From the NCBI GenBank assembly GCA_963707445.1, contig CAVPPW010000007.1:62001-126000 (forward strand): a DNA stretch of 64,000 nucleotides, read 5' to 3'. Below, one piece after another: positions 9,852 through 18,859 of the stretch. This DNA is from JALORV01 sp963707445 (lineage in GTDB: Bacteria > Pseudomonadota > Gammaproteobacteria > Burkholderiales > Burkholderiaceae_F). The notes below the pieces were generated by a model that saw only the letters and a list, made by a program, of their open reading frames with translations, made no database searches and was not told where the DNA came from. A program made the position numbers and the translations under genes. Numbering within the stretch: position 1 is the stretch's first letter; every line of letters starts with the position of its first letter.

Positions 9852-10676
9852 TCAGCCCGGCGCGATGCCCTTCACCGCCCAGGCCAGCGCGGCAAAGGAT
9901 CTCGGCCCGTCGGTCTCGCCGTCGACATACGCGCGCCGAAGTGCGTCGCGCAGTCGGGTTCGATCAGCCTCGCCGAGCGACGCGACATACTCGGCCTGCG
10001 GCCCGTCCCGGCCCAGGCACGGCGCCCAGTAATCCGCGAACGAGGCGTATTCCATGCGGATGCCGATCGTGGTCTCGACAACATCGAGCAAGCCCGCAGC
10101 CCGCCAAGCCGCCGCCAGTTCGCCCGGCCGCGTCAACGGGCGCGTGTAGTTGCGCGCGCGGCGCTCATCGGCCCGTTCGTCGAGCGCGGCCGCCGTGTCG
10201 TAGAAAACCCGGTTCGCGACAAAACCGCCCCTGGCATCCCAGACCGCAGCGCCGACGACTGCACCGGGTCGCGCAACACGCCGCATTTCGGCGATCGCCT
10301 GCTCCGCGCGCGGGACGAAGTGCAGCACCAGCAGCGCCAGGACTCGATCAAAGCTCCGGTCCGGCAGCGCGAGCGCGCACGCGTCGCCGACGTCGAACGT
10401 GACGCGTCGATCGGTCACCTGCCGGCGCGCGTGGTCGACGTATGCGGGTGAGAAATCGATCCCGTGGATCCGTGCCGAGGCGTGCCTCTGCGCGATCGCG
10501 AAACTCAGGCAGCCGGTGCCGCAGCCGACGTCGAGGACCGCTTCGCCGTCGGTCGTGCCGACGAAGTCGATGAAGGGTCCCGCCAGCCGCCGGCTCCAAC
10601 GACCCATCAGCAGTTCATAGCCGTCGCCGTCGGCGGCCGCGAACGTCGACGATGCCGCTGCAACCGAGGAATTCAT
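9852..10676 (-). CDS. Class I SAM-dependent methyltransferase
   Basis: A 274-residue enzyme with YELLMGRWSRRLAGPFIDFV at the front, motif I VLDVGCGTGCLSFAIA, acidic end of strand 2 IHGIDFSPAYVDHARR, then FDVGDACALALPDRSFDRVL and RVARPGAVVGAAVWD. The YxxLMGRWSR opening is a known signature of a subgroup of methyltransferase domain 25/11 proteins. The C-terminal helical cap (about residues 170-274) likely forms the substrate pocket. Substrate unknown. It lies between two small secreted-protein genes and does not appear to be in an operon with either. Confidence 0.85.
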   Translation of the reverse strand: MNSSVAAASSTFAAADGDGYELLMGRWSRRLAGPFIDFVGTTDGEAVLDVGCGTGCLSFAIAQRHASARIHGIDFSPAYVDHARRQVTDRRVTFDVGDACALALPDRSFDRVLALLVLHFVPRAEQAIAEMRRVARPGAVVGAAVWDARGGFVANRVFYDTAAALDERADERRARNYTRPLTRPGELAAAWRAAGLLDVVETTIGIRMEYASFADYWAPCLGRDGPQAEYVASLGEADRTRLRDALRRAYVDGETDGPRSFAALAWAVKGIAPG

Positions 10677-10732
10677 CTCAGCCCCTGCTGGTTATCGAAC
10701 GCCGCGCCGCGGATGCCTCCGGCGCCGCCGCT

Positions 10733-11071
10733 TCACTTGTACGCGGGTGCAGAAGCGTCGCTGCAGTCGAAGTTACCGCGGATCACGTCGTTGTAGTAAC
10801 GGCCCTTGGACGAGGCCCGTTTCCAGCCGCTGACGGTCGTGGGCGGTACGTGGCAGAAGTGATACCAGATGCCCTTCAGGCTGACCAGCACGTAGTTCTC
10901 GCGCTCGTCATAGCAGAGCCGCTTGACGTTTTCGCTGCGGGCGACGTTCTCGCAGCGAAATGGAGCCAGGTCAACTTCGCCACGCGCCTTCACATAGACG
11001 CGCTCGGCGTGAGCGGCGCCAAACGCCGTGAGAAGCACGGCGGCGCACAGGATCTGCATCGGTTGAGTCAT
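10733..11071 (-). CDS. KTSC-domain protein with signal peptide
   Basis: A 112-residue protein with a signal peptide (MTQPMQILCAAVLLTAFGAAHA, cleavage after about residue 22), followed by a KTSC-like fold: SENVKRLCYDERENYVLVSL, then WYHFCHVPP and SKGRYYNDVIRGNF. The KTSC domain, named for its conserved Lys-Thr-Ser-Cys residues, also occurs fused to lysyl-tRNA synthetase; here the SKGRYYN part is clear. Four cysteines after the signal peptide suggest disulfides in the periplasm. The function of stand-alone secreted KTSC proteins is not known. Confidence 0.72.
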   Translation of the reverse strand: MTQPMQILCAAVLLTAFGAAHAERVYVKARGEVDLAPFRCENVARSENVKRLCYDERENYVLVSLKGIWYHFCHVPPTTVSGWKRASSKGRYYNDVIRGNFDCSDASAPAYK

Positions 11072-11215
11072 CGTCGTCTTGGAGACAGCTGAGCTGTCCC
11101 GATGGTAGGCGACGGCCGGCGCCGCAAGCCAGTCATCGATTCGGATTCCCCAGGTTCCGCGTTCGTTGGGGCACGCGGCCGCCGGGCCGCAACAGCGCCA
11201 TTCCGGCGTGCGATT

Positions 11216-13048
11216 TCAATTGTTAAACGGCGGTGCCGCCTTCAGCACTTCGTCGAGTGTTGTGATGCCCTTGGCGATCTTCTCTGCACCCGAAACGCGC
11301 AGCGAACGCAGGCCGTCACGTGCGGCCTGGCCGCGCAGCTGCACGAGGTCGGCACCTTCCGCGATCAGCTTGCGCATCGCATCGGTCATCAGCAGCATCT
11401 CGATGAGCCCGGTGCGGCCCATGTAGCCGGTGCGCCGGCACTCGAGGCAGCCGACCGGCCGGAAGATCTTCTCCGGCACATTGGAACGCCACGGCGCGAC
11501 CAGTTCCTTCCACAGCGCCGGATCGACCGGCTCGCCCTGCGACTTGCAGTGCGGGCACAGCGTGCGCACGAGCCGCTGCGCGACGATGCCGATCAACGTG
11601 GCGTTGACGAGGTAGTTCGGAATCCCGAGTTCGAGCAGGCGTGCGATCGACGCGGCGGCATCGTTGGTATGCAGCGTCGAGAAGACGAGGTGGCCGGTCA
11701 ACGCCGCCTGCACCGCCATGTCGGCAGTTTCCTTGTCGCGGATTTCGCCGACCATGATGATGTCCGGGTCCTGCCGCATCAGCGCGCGCAGGCCATCGGA
11801 AAAACCCAGGTCGATGCCGTGCTGGACCTGCATCTGGTTCAGCGCCGGATCCACCATTTCGATCGGATCCTCGACCGTGCTGACGTTGACCTCGTCGGTC
11901 GCGAGCTGCTTCAGCGTCGAATACAGCGTCGTCGTCTTGCCCGAGCCCGTGGGACCGGTCACCAGCACGATGCCGGACGGCCGGTGGATCAGTTCTTCCC
12001 AGGTGTGCGTCTCCTCCGGCGTGAATCCGAGTTCGGCGTAGCTGCGCACGACGACCTCGGGATCGAAGATCCGCATGACGAGCTTTTCGCCGAATGCCGT
12101 CGGCAACGTCGAAAGGCGAATCTCGACCTCGCGGCCGGCATTGGCGCCGGTCGCGACCTTGGTCTTGATACGGCCGTCCTGCGGCCGACGCTTCTCGACG
12201 ACGTCCATGCGCCCGAGCAGTTTGATGCGGCTCGTCATCGCGGCCATCACGCCGGCCGGCACCTGGTACACCTGGTGCAGCACACCGTCGATGCGGAAGC
12301 GCGCCACGCCGAACTCGCGGCGCGGCTCCAGATGGATATCGCTGGCGCGCTGATCGAACGCGTACTGCAGCAGCCAGTCGACGATATGTATGACGTGCGC
12401 GTCGTCGGCCTGGACCTTGCCGCCGAGCTCGACCAGTTGCTCGAAGCTCGACACCAGCGGAGCCGCGCCTGACTTGGCCGCGCCCTTGACCTGCTGCGCA
12501 AGCTTGTAGAACTCGGTCGTGTAACGCGCGATGTCGTGCGGGTTCGACACCACCTTCCGGACCGACTTCTTCGTGATCTGCTCGATCTCGCGTTCCCAGC
12601 CGGTCTGGAACGGCTCGCAGGTGGTGATCGTCACCTCGTCGCCGCTGACCGCAACCGGCAGGATCGAGTAGGTCGTTGCGTACGACGACGACATCACCTC
12701 GGCCACGCGCGTGAAGTCGACGCGCAGCGGATCGATGTGGTAGTAAGGCATGCTGGCCTTGCCCGCCAGCCAATGCGTCAACAGCTCGAGATCGAGGAGC
12801 TTTCGCTCCGCGTTCGGCGTGCGGTAGTTCATCTCCGCCAGGTTGGCCAGCGGATGGCCGGGGCGGTCGCGGCCGCCGGACGTCTTGAAGCGCTCGGCGT
12901 CGCTGATCGCGAGCAGCCCGTCGGCCACCAACTGCTTCAGCACGTAGCCACCGGTGACGCGACCATTCGGCAGCGCGGATGGCGCGTGCTTCTCACGCGC
13001 TGTCGATCCGGCCACGACCTTCAGTGCGGCGCCATCCTTCGTGTTCAC
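11216..13048 (-). CDS. GspE/PilB-family secretion or pilus ATPase, orphan
   Basis: About 610 residues from a GTG start 10 bases after the upstream DUF1631 stop; a longer frame exists but overlaps that gene. The N-terminal region resembles the MshEN/T2SS N domain (YYHIDPLRVDFTRVAEVM). The ATPase core has ASDIHLEP, Walker A GPTGSGKTTTLYS, Asp box STVEDPIE, Walker B IIMVGEIRDKETAD and His box STLHTNDAAAS, all intact. A zinc-binding tetracysteine region follows (CPHCKS then CLECRRTGYMGRTGL). These hexameric ATPases drive type II secretion or type IV pili, but no GspF/PilC, pseudopilin or secretin genes are nearby. The conserved coupling to DUF1631 suggests a distinct role. Confidence 0.92.
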   Translation of the reverse strand: MNTKDGAALKVVAGSTAREKHAPSALPNGRVTGGYVLKQLVADGLLAISDAERFKTSGGRDRPGHPLANLAEMNYRTPNAERKLLDLELLTHWLAGKASMPYYHIDPLRVDFTRVAEVMSSSYATTYSILPVAVSGDEVTITTCEPFQTGWEREIEQITKKSVRKVVSNPHDIARYTTEFYKLAQQVKGAAKSGAAPLVSSFEQLVELGGKVQADDAHVIHIVDWLLQYAFDQRASDIHLEPRREFGVARFRIDGVLHQVYQVPAGVMAAMTSRIKLLGRMDVVEKRRPQDGRIKTKVATGANAGREVEIRLSTLPTAFGEKLVMRIFDPEVVVRSYAELGFTPEETHTWEELIHRPSGIVLVTGPTGSGKTTTLYSTLKQLATDEVNVSTVEDPIEMVDPALNQMQVQHGIDLGFSDGLRALMRQDPDIIMVGEIRDKETADMAVQAALTGHLVFSTLHTNDAAASIARLLELGIPNYLVNATLIGIVAQRLVRTLCPHCKSQGEPVDPALWKELVAPWRSNVPEKIFRPVGCLECRRTGYMGRTGLIEMLLMTDAMRKLIAEGADLVQLRGQAARDGLRSLRVSGAEKIAKGITTLDEVLKAAPPFNN

Positions 13049-13058
13049 GCGTGCGACC

Positions 13059-15455
13059 TCATGCCGCTGGCTGCGACGCCTTGTAGCGCTCGGCAAGCTT
13101 CGAGGCGCGATCCGGCGTGCTCTCGAAGTCGGCGACGACGGCGTCGACTGCACGCTTGGTCAGCGGCACGCTCTCCAGCGGCTCGATGTACTTGCGCGCC
13201 AGGTAGGACTTCAGCATGTCGGACGACAGCACATGCGCCTTCTGGTCGTGCTCGCCGGCGAACAGGAACAGCGTCCGCAGCGGGCTCATCCAGCGCAGCT
13301 TCACGCGCACGAACTCGATACCGTTCCACAACTTGAACCAGTTGCCGCGCTGCCAGCGGCCGATCTCTTCCTGCACGCGCGCGTCCTCGACCGGATCGAG
13401 CCGCGCAATGTCGGTCAGCGGATCCGGCATCTGGATGTCGGCGTGATGCTCCTGCGCCGCACGCATGATCAGACCGGTTGAAACGCGGATCCCACCCGGC
13501 ACCGTCGTCACCGGGAACACGCCAGAAAGCTGCATGCCGTCGATCTTCGCCCGCAGCTCGGACGTCAGCAGGCTTGACTTGATGTAGGTGGCCTGGTCGA
13601 CCGGCTTGACGGCCATCGCATGCGATTCCATCAGCTGGCTGAAGAACTGATCGCGCTCGCGTTCCGACTGGTTGACCAGTCCAAGGCCGTCGCGCAACAC
13701 GCGCACCATCCCCGGAATCATCTTGACCAGCTTGTTGCGGTCCTCGGTGCTCGCCTTCGGCTGCACCGACCATACCAGTTCGTGGATGACGTCGCGGAAC
13801 GACTTGGCGAACCCCGGCTGGGCCTCGCTTCGCACAGTGGCCGCGACCAGGACCTTGACCCAGACTCCGAGCAAGAACTCCTTGATGTAGGGCTCCAGAT
13901 CGACCCGTTCGAATGCGCGCCGCACCTGGATCGTCGTGTTGATCGTCAGGATCTCGTGCTTCTCGGCGGCCTCGAGCGCTTTTTTCGCGCGCGCCACCGG
14001 ATCGCTGTCCTCCGGCGCGATGTCGGAGACGAAGCGGTCGAACTCCGCATAGACCTTCTCGAACACCGAAAGATCGGTCTCGAACTTCTTCAGGATCTCG
14101 GAGATGACGCGCTCGACTTCCCTCAGGTACTTCTGGTTGTCGTCGCCGTAAGGCTCCCAACCGGCCGAGGTGCCGGCGATGCGGTCGATCAGTTTGCGCG
14201 CCGGATGCGCGCTCGACGCGAAAAACGCCGCGTCCATCAGCGCGGCCTTCAGCACCGGGAACTGTAGCCGCGACAGCCGCGCCTTGATCTCGGCCGGCAC
14301 CTGCTTGTCCTGCATCACGTGGTCGAACAGCATGCCGACCAGTTCGATCGTCAGCTTGTCGACCGTGCGCGTCGACTTCGCGATCAGCTCGCCGCGGATC
14401 GCGCTGATCGGTTGCGCCGGCGGCATCATCGCGAAGTCGCCGGTCTCGGCGAAATCCTCGACGCCGTCACGCTGCATTTCCCCGATCGACTGCAGCAGCT
14501 CCTGCGGTGCCGGTCCGAGTGACGGCAGCGGCGGCAGGCGCGAGCCGCGGGCGTTCGACTGCAGCCGTGTCAGCAGGCCACCGAGCAGCTGCGTTGGCTC
14601 GTCCGGCGCGACCGGTGCACGTGACGGACCGCCTTCGGCCGCAGCGACCGCGCCGCCCGGGCCCGGCCGCGTAGCGCCCGAACCGGCTGCGCCCCACTCG
14701 CCGGACGTGCCGCCGCCGGCGACGCCCGGAGGCTGCCAGCCGGCGGCTGCGGTCTTCGGCACGGCGAGGTTGCGGCGGATCGCGCGCACATCGACGCCGT
14801 GCTTGGAAAAATGCTCGAGCAGCTGCCGCACGATCTGACCAAGCTCCTCGCCGAGCGGTTTCTCATAGCGCGCCAGCAGGAAATCCCAGGCTTCCTTGTG
14901 CAACTCGGAGTCCTCGGCAGCGCGCAGCAGTGCCCGCACGTAGACCATCGGGCCCAGAGGATTCTCGGAATTGCGCACCGCGCTGCGGCCGAGCACGAAG
15001 GCGACGACAAGGTTCAGGTCGCGCAGCGCGAGGTCGGCGTGGCCCGCGACTTTGCTCGCGTGGCGTTCGACCACCGTGTTGCTCTCGACCGAGATCGAAT
15101 CGACCAGCGACAGCGTCTCGGCATCGAGCGATCCCGGTGGCGGTGGCACGCGCCCAACGGTGATCTCGCGGAAAGCGTGGTCCTGCGACTGCTTCAGGTG
15201 CTCGACGAACGAATGCTGAAATTCATCGGATTTCGTGCTCAGCAGCCGCTGCAGCAGCGGCGAACTGACATCGAAGTCCCAAGTACCGGTCAGCTCATCG
15301 AGGATCTTCCGGGTGATCTCTGGAAAAGAGCTGGCGATCAGCTCGTTGGAGATCGCCATGGCCGATTTGATCAGCACCGACGCCTGCGCGGCGGTGACAT
15401 ACGGCAGCTCGCCAGTAGCAGGGCGCGGCGCGTCAGTGTTGGACTGGAACTCCAT
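13059..15455 (-). CDS. DUF1631 family protein (first copy)
   Basis: A 798-residue protein of the DUF1631 family, sometimes mislabelled thymidine phosphorylase. It is largely alpha-helical, with no signal peptide. After an N-terminal helical domain there is a Gly/Pro/Ala-rich linker (about residues 230-310), then a helical core containing KLTIELVGMLFDHVMQDKQV, LSRLQFPVLKAALMD, LGVWVKVLVAATVRS and HELVWSVQPK. The C-terminal module WQRGNWFKLWNGIEFVRVKL with WMSPLRTLFLFAG looks like a small beta-barrel and is shared with the second copy. It has its own promoter and is followed, 10 bases later, by the GspE/PilB-like ATPase. Function unknown; the ATPase is the only mechanistic clue. Confidence 0.9.
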   Translation of the reverse strand: MEFQSNTDAPRPATGELPYVTAAQASVLIKSAMAISNELIASSFPEITRKILDELTGTWDFDVSSPLLQRLLSTKSDEFQHSFVEHLKQSQDHAFREITVGRVPPPPGSLDAETLSLVDSISVESNTVVERHASKVAGHADLALRDLNLVVAFVLGRSAVRNSENPLGPMVYVRALLRAAEDSELHKEAWDFLLARYEKPLGEELGQIVRQLLEHFSKHGVDVRAIRRNLAVPKTAAAGWQPPGVAGGGTSGEWGAAGSGATRPGPGGAVAAAEGGPSRAPVAPDEPTQLLGGLLTRLQSNARGSRLPPLPSLGPAPQELLQSIGEMQRDGVEDFAETGDFAMMPPAQPISAIRGELIAKSTRTVDKLTIELVGMLFDHVMQDKQVPAEIKARLSRLQFPVLKAALMDAAFFASSAHPARKLIDRIAGTSAGWEPYGDDNQKYLREVERVISEILKKFETDLSVFEKVYAEFDRFVSDIAPEDSDPVARAKKALEAAEKHEILTINTTIQVRRAFERVDLEPYIKEFLLGVWVKVLVAATVRSEAQPGFAKSFRDVIHELVWSVQPKASTEDRNKLVKMIPGMVRVLRDGLGLVNQSERERDQFFSQLMESHAMAVKPVDQATYIKSSLLTSELRAKIDGMQLSGVFPVTTVPGGIRVSTGLIMRAAQEHHADIQMPDPLTDIARLDPVEDARVQEEIGRWQRGNWFKLWNGIEFVRVKLRWMSPLRTLFLFAGEHDQKAHVLSSDMLKSYLARKYIEPLESVPLTKRAVDAVVADFESTPDRASKLAERYKASQPAA

Positions 15456-15503
15456 CGATGATCGTACTTCTGCCTGGCCGCACAGCCCGAAGTCAGGCCT
15501 TCG

Positions 15504-15531
15504 ACTCTATCGGGGCGCGGGCGGCTGTCAA
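15504..15531 (-). promoter_or_regulatory. Sigma-70-like promoter for DUF1631 copy 1 and the GspE-like ATPase
   Basis: On the minus strand a perfect TTGACA (15526-15531) is followed after 16 bases by TAGAGT (15504-15509), about 50 bases before the DUF1631 ATG. The -35 is consensus and the -10 is moderate. This would separate transcription of the DUF1631-ATPase pair from the upstream gene. Confidence 0.55.
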
Positions 15532-15574
15532 GTTACATATGGGTGCGAGCAACCGGCTAATTATGCGTGTTACT

Positions 15575-16339
15575 TCAAATGCGTAGGCGTTCAGGCATTT
15601 CGTTGGCCCGTTTCAGCTCAGTGAACCAATGTGTGACCGGCATATGCCAGGCTTTTTCGAGCCGGGCTGCACGCCGCGCCAGCGCCGCCGTCGACTCGTC
15701 GAAGCGCGGGCCGGAAAAGGCATAGACGATGCGGTTGCCCTCATCCACGGTCGGACCCGTGAGCACCCGATCGTCGAACGCCGCGGCGATCGCAAGAAAG
15801 CTCGGATCGAAGCGCCCGCCGAAGAGATTGAAACAGGCAACGCCAGGACGGCGCAAAGCACGCCGGCAGAGCCGGTAGAACGCGATATCGTCGTGGACCG
15901 GTCCGCGCGCGGCCGCGTCATAGAGGTCGACCTGCAGCCAGTCGGCCTGCTCGCCGCGGCGCAGCGTGCCGAGATAGTCGCGCGCGTCCGCCTCGGCGAC
16001 GACAAGCCGGTCGTCGTCGGCCGGCAGCGCGAACGAGCGGCGCGCGACTTCGATCACCTCGGCACTGAGCTCGACCGCGGTGATGCACGCGTCGGGCAGG
16101 TGGCGGTAGCAGAACTTCGTCAGCGCTGCAGCGCCGAGACCGAGTTGCAGGATGCGCGCGGGACGGGGCAGGAACAGCGCCAGCGCCATCATCTGCCGCT
16201 GATACTCGAGTTCGAGCTGCCAGGGCCGGGCGATGCGCATGCCGCCCTGGATCCACTCGGTACCGAAATGCAGGTAGCGGACGCCGTCCTCTTCCGACAG
16301 CGTCACTCGTTGACGCGCGCGCCGCGGGGAAGCGGGCAC
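15575..16339 (-). CDS. Spermidine synthase-like methyltransferase-fold protein
   Basis: About 254 residues from a GTG whose codon begins one base after the stop of the second DUF1631 gene, so the two are tightly linked. The protein has the aminopropyltransferase/SAM fold: LELEYQRQMMALALFL, nucleotide loop ILQLGLGAAALTKF, acidic VTAVELSAEVIEVARR-like strand, DARDYL and a D-x-x-D-like VDLYDAA where SpeE carries its catalytic acids. Many proteins of this type lack polyamine synthase activity, and no speD is present in the window. It could be a true spermidine synthase or an unrelated transferase. Its position between two DUF1631 paralogues is the most informative feature. Confidence 0.8.
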   Translation of the reverse strand: MPASPRRARQRVTLSEEDGVRYLHFGTEWIQGGMRIARPWQLELEYQRQMMALALFLPRPARILQLGLGAAALTKFCYRHLPDACITAVELSAEVIEVARRSFALPADDDRLVVAEADARDYLGTLRRGEQADWLQVDLYDAAARGPVHDDIAFYRLCRRALRRPGVACFNLFGGRFDPSFLAIAAAFDDRVLTGPTVDEGNRIVYAFSGPRFDESTAALARRAARLEKAWHMPVTHWFTELKRANEMPERLRI

Positions 16340-16340
16340 G

Positions 16341-18803
16341 TCAGGCCGGCTGCGCCGCGGGCGCCCCCAGGTCACGCATCAGGTCGCCGACCACGCGTTC
16401 GAACAGCGGCGCACTCTCGGCGCTGCGGATCCGGCCCGCGCGCACATAGCCGCGCAACACCAGTGGTGAAAGCGAGTTCGCCTTGCCGGTCTCGGCTGAC
16501 GTGAAGAGGTAGAAGTTGCGTCGCGGGCTGATCCAGCGCAGCCGGACGCGTTCGACCTGCTGGCCGGTATACAGGTCGAACCACGAACCGCGCTCCCAGC
16601 CTTCGATCAGGTCGTCGATCCCGTCGTCGGAGAGCTGCTCTATCGGAATCATCTCCTCGGGCGCGACCGTCGGCGGCGAATCGAGCATGTTGACCTCGGC
16701 GTGATTCGCGGCGGCCGCACTGCGCACTACCGAGGCCGGGATCGTCATCTGGAAGTCCTCGCCGTCGACCGGCGGTGGCGGTTCGACGATCCTGACTTCT
16801 TCGATCCGCCTGCGGATCATGCTGGCATCGACCGGAGGCGCCTGGCCGTAGGCGGTCTCGAGTGCCTTGACCGCCTGCGCATGCGACGCCATCAGTCGCG
16901 TGAAGAACTCCTGAGTCTGCGTCGGTGCGTGCTCGATCAGCTGCAGCCCTTCGCGCAGCGTGTTCAGCACCGCCGGAATCGTCTTCACCAGCCGCTTGCG
17001 GTCGTCCGGATTGATCTTCGGCTGCACGCTCCAGACCAGATCGGACACCATGTCACGGAACTTCTTCGCGAAATCCGGCTGCGTGCGCTCGCGCAGTGTT
17101 GCGGCCACCAGCACCTTGACCCAGGTGTCGAGCAGGAACTCGCGCAGGTACGACTCGAGCTGGACGCCGTCGAAAGCGCGCCGGATGGCGATCGCGGCAT
17201 TGATCGACATGATCTCGCGCGTCTCTGCTTCCTCGAGCGCCCGCTTCGCGCGCGTGATCGGGTCGTCGTCGCGGACACGTTCCTCGTTCAGGTACTTCTC
17301 GAACTCCTCGAGCGCCTTCTCGAAGATCGACGGCCCTTCGTTGATCGCGACCACGACGGTGTCGACCGCCTTGTTGACCTCGATGAGGTAGCGCTGGTTC
17401 TCCTCGCCCTCGGAGATCCAGCCGATCGCCGTCGACGCGATCCGGTCCATCAGCCTGCGCGCAGGCTGCAGCGGCGAGACGAACAGCTCCGAGTCCGACA
17501 GCGCCACCTTCATGATCGGAAACTGCAGGCGGGATAGCGCGGTCTTGATCTCGGCCGGCAGGTGCTTGTCCTGGTGGATGCGATCGAACAGCATCCCGAC
17601 CAGCTCGATGACCAGCTTGTCGATCTGCTTGGTCGCGCGCTCCGCGACGTGAGCACGCAGTTGCGCCTCGTCGCGTTCGCTGATCGCGGCCGCAGCCGAC
17701 GGAGCGCCGCTGCGGGCGGCGACCGCGGCAAGTGCGTTCAGGCGCTGGACTTCGTTGATCGACGCGAGCAGGCCCGGGTCGATCGCGGCGAACTGCACCG
17801 GCGTGCCCGGCGCCACCGGCATCGCCGCGGCCGCGGGAAACGCGCCGGTATTGCCGAACCCTCCGCCCGGCGCGATCGGCGGCGCCGGCATCGCGAACTC
17901 GGCGCGATCAAACAACGGCTGCGTCGGGCTCCCGGTGGCCGGAACGACCGGCGCACCGTGCATTGGCGCGGGCATCGACGGCACCTGCATCCGCTGGTAC
18001 AGCGCATTCAGCAGCTGCTCGGCGGTCGCGCCGGTAATCGCACCGGCGACATGGCCGGTCTGCGACGGACGTCCGGCGGCAACGAACGTGTTGCGGAATC
18101 CGGCCATCGACGTGTTCTTGAACGCGCTCGCGGGGTTGGTGACTTCTTCGACGCCCTGCTGCTGCAGGCTGCGATTGAGCTCCTTGTAAAGCTCGGTCAG
18201 CGGCTGCCCGAGGGCGCCATCGAAGGCCTTGACGACAACCAGCCTCTGGTCGCCTTTGAAGTCGAGCTTCTCGACCGCCTCGCCGAGCGCCTTGCAGAAG
18301 CGGATCGGGTGAAATGGATTCTCGCGATCGGTCAGCCCGGGGACGCCGAGTGCCGACGCGAGCCGCTGTGTCAGCGGCCGGAAATGTTCGTCGGCGGCAT
18401 TGCGGATGCGCGACGCAAACTTGTCGAGCAGCATGTTCTCTTCCATCTGGTCGTAGTCGACCAGAGAGAGCGCTGCTGCGGCGGGGGCGCCGCCTTTCTC
18501 CTTCGCCCGTCGCTCGTCGCGATCGGACCGGAAAAGGTCGTCGACTGCGCTGTCGATCTCGCGCTCGACAGCGGAAAAAAAAGTGCTCGAGAACTCGCGC
18601 TGGTCGACCAGCAGCCGGCGCACCGATTTTTTCAGCGTGCCGGAAACCTCTGCGTCGGAGTCGATGGCCTGAATCGCATCGCGGGCCGCAGTCGGCAGCA
18701 GCGGATCGAGCGTGCTGCGCACGGTCGCGCGTAGCGAGATCAGCGCTTTCTGCGCCGTGGATCGGCTCGGCCGTGCGGTTCCTGCTGTGCTCGTGGTGCT
18801 CAT
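16341..18803 (-). CDS. DUF1631 family protein (second copy)
   Basis: An 820-residue paralogue of the DUF1631 protein encoded about 0.9 kb downstream. The two align throughout the core (QIDKLVIELVGMLFDRIHQD, LSRLQFPIMKVALSD, DTWVKVLVAATLRE, SDLVWSVQPK) and share the C-terminal WERGSWFDLYTGQQVERVRL / WISPRRNFYLFTS module. The middle linker (about residues 250-370) is a long low-complexity Pro/Ala/Gly stretch unlike that of the first copy. N-terminal parts are more diverged. No membrane segments or signal are evident. The first gene of the block, it is followed directly by the spermidine-synthase-like gene. The pair looks like an old duplication that retained both members. Confidence 0.9.
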   Translation of the reverse strand: MSTTSTAGTARPSRSTAQKALISLRATVRSTLDPLLPTAARDAIQAIDSDAEVSGTLKKSVRRLLVDQREFSSTFFSAVEREIDSAVDDLFRSDRDERRAKEKGGAPAAAALSLVDYDQMEENMLLDKFASRIRNAADEHFRPLTQRLASALGVPGLTDRENPFHPIRFCKALGEAVEKLDFKGDQRLVVVKAFDGALGQPLTELYKELNRSLQQQGVEEVTNPASAFKNTSMAGFRNTFVAAGRPSQTGHVAGAITGATAEQLLNALYQRMQVPSMPAPMHGAPVVPATGSPTQPLFDRAEFAMPAPPIAPGGGFGNTGAFPAAAAMPVAPGTPVQFAAIDPGLLASINEVQRLNALAAVAARSGAPSAAAAISERDEAQLRAHVAERATKQIDKLVIELVGMLFDRIHQDKHLPAEIKTALSRLQFPIMKVALSDSELFVSPLQPARRLMDRIASTAIGWISEGEENQRYLIEVNKAVDTVVVAINEGPSIFEKALEEFEKYLNEERVRDDDPITRAKRALEEAETREIMSINAAIAIRRAFDGVQLESYLREFLLDTWVKVLVAATLRERTQPDFAKKFRDMVSDLVWSVQPKINPDDRKRLVKTIPAVLNTLREGLQLIEHAPTQTQEFFTRLMASHAQAVKALETAYGQAPPVDASMIRRRIEEVRIVEPPPPVDGEDFQMTIPASVVRSAAAANHAEVNMLDSPPTVAPEEMIPIEQLSDDGIDDLIEGWERGSWFDLYTGQQVERVRLRWISPRRNFYLFTSAETGKANSLSPLVLRGYVRAGRIRSAESAPLFERVVGDLMRDLGAPAAQPA

Positions 18804-18859
18804 TCCGACTCGTCTGCCTCGCGCCCGGCCGCAAGGGTAGCCGATCCCCTGGTCCCCGG

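Noticed and set aside
11102..12472. A 456-residue open frame antisense to the GspE-like ATPase
   Set aside because: The ATPase on the other strand is fully conserved; the antisense frame is His/Arg/Asp-rich without structure.
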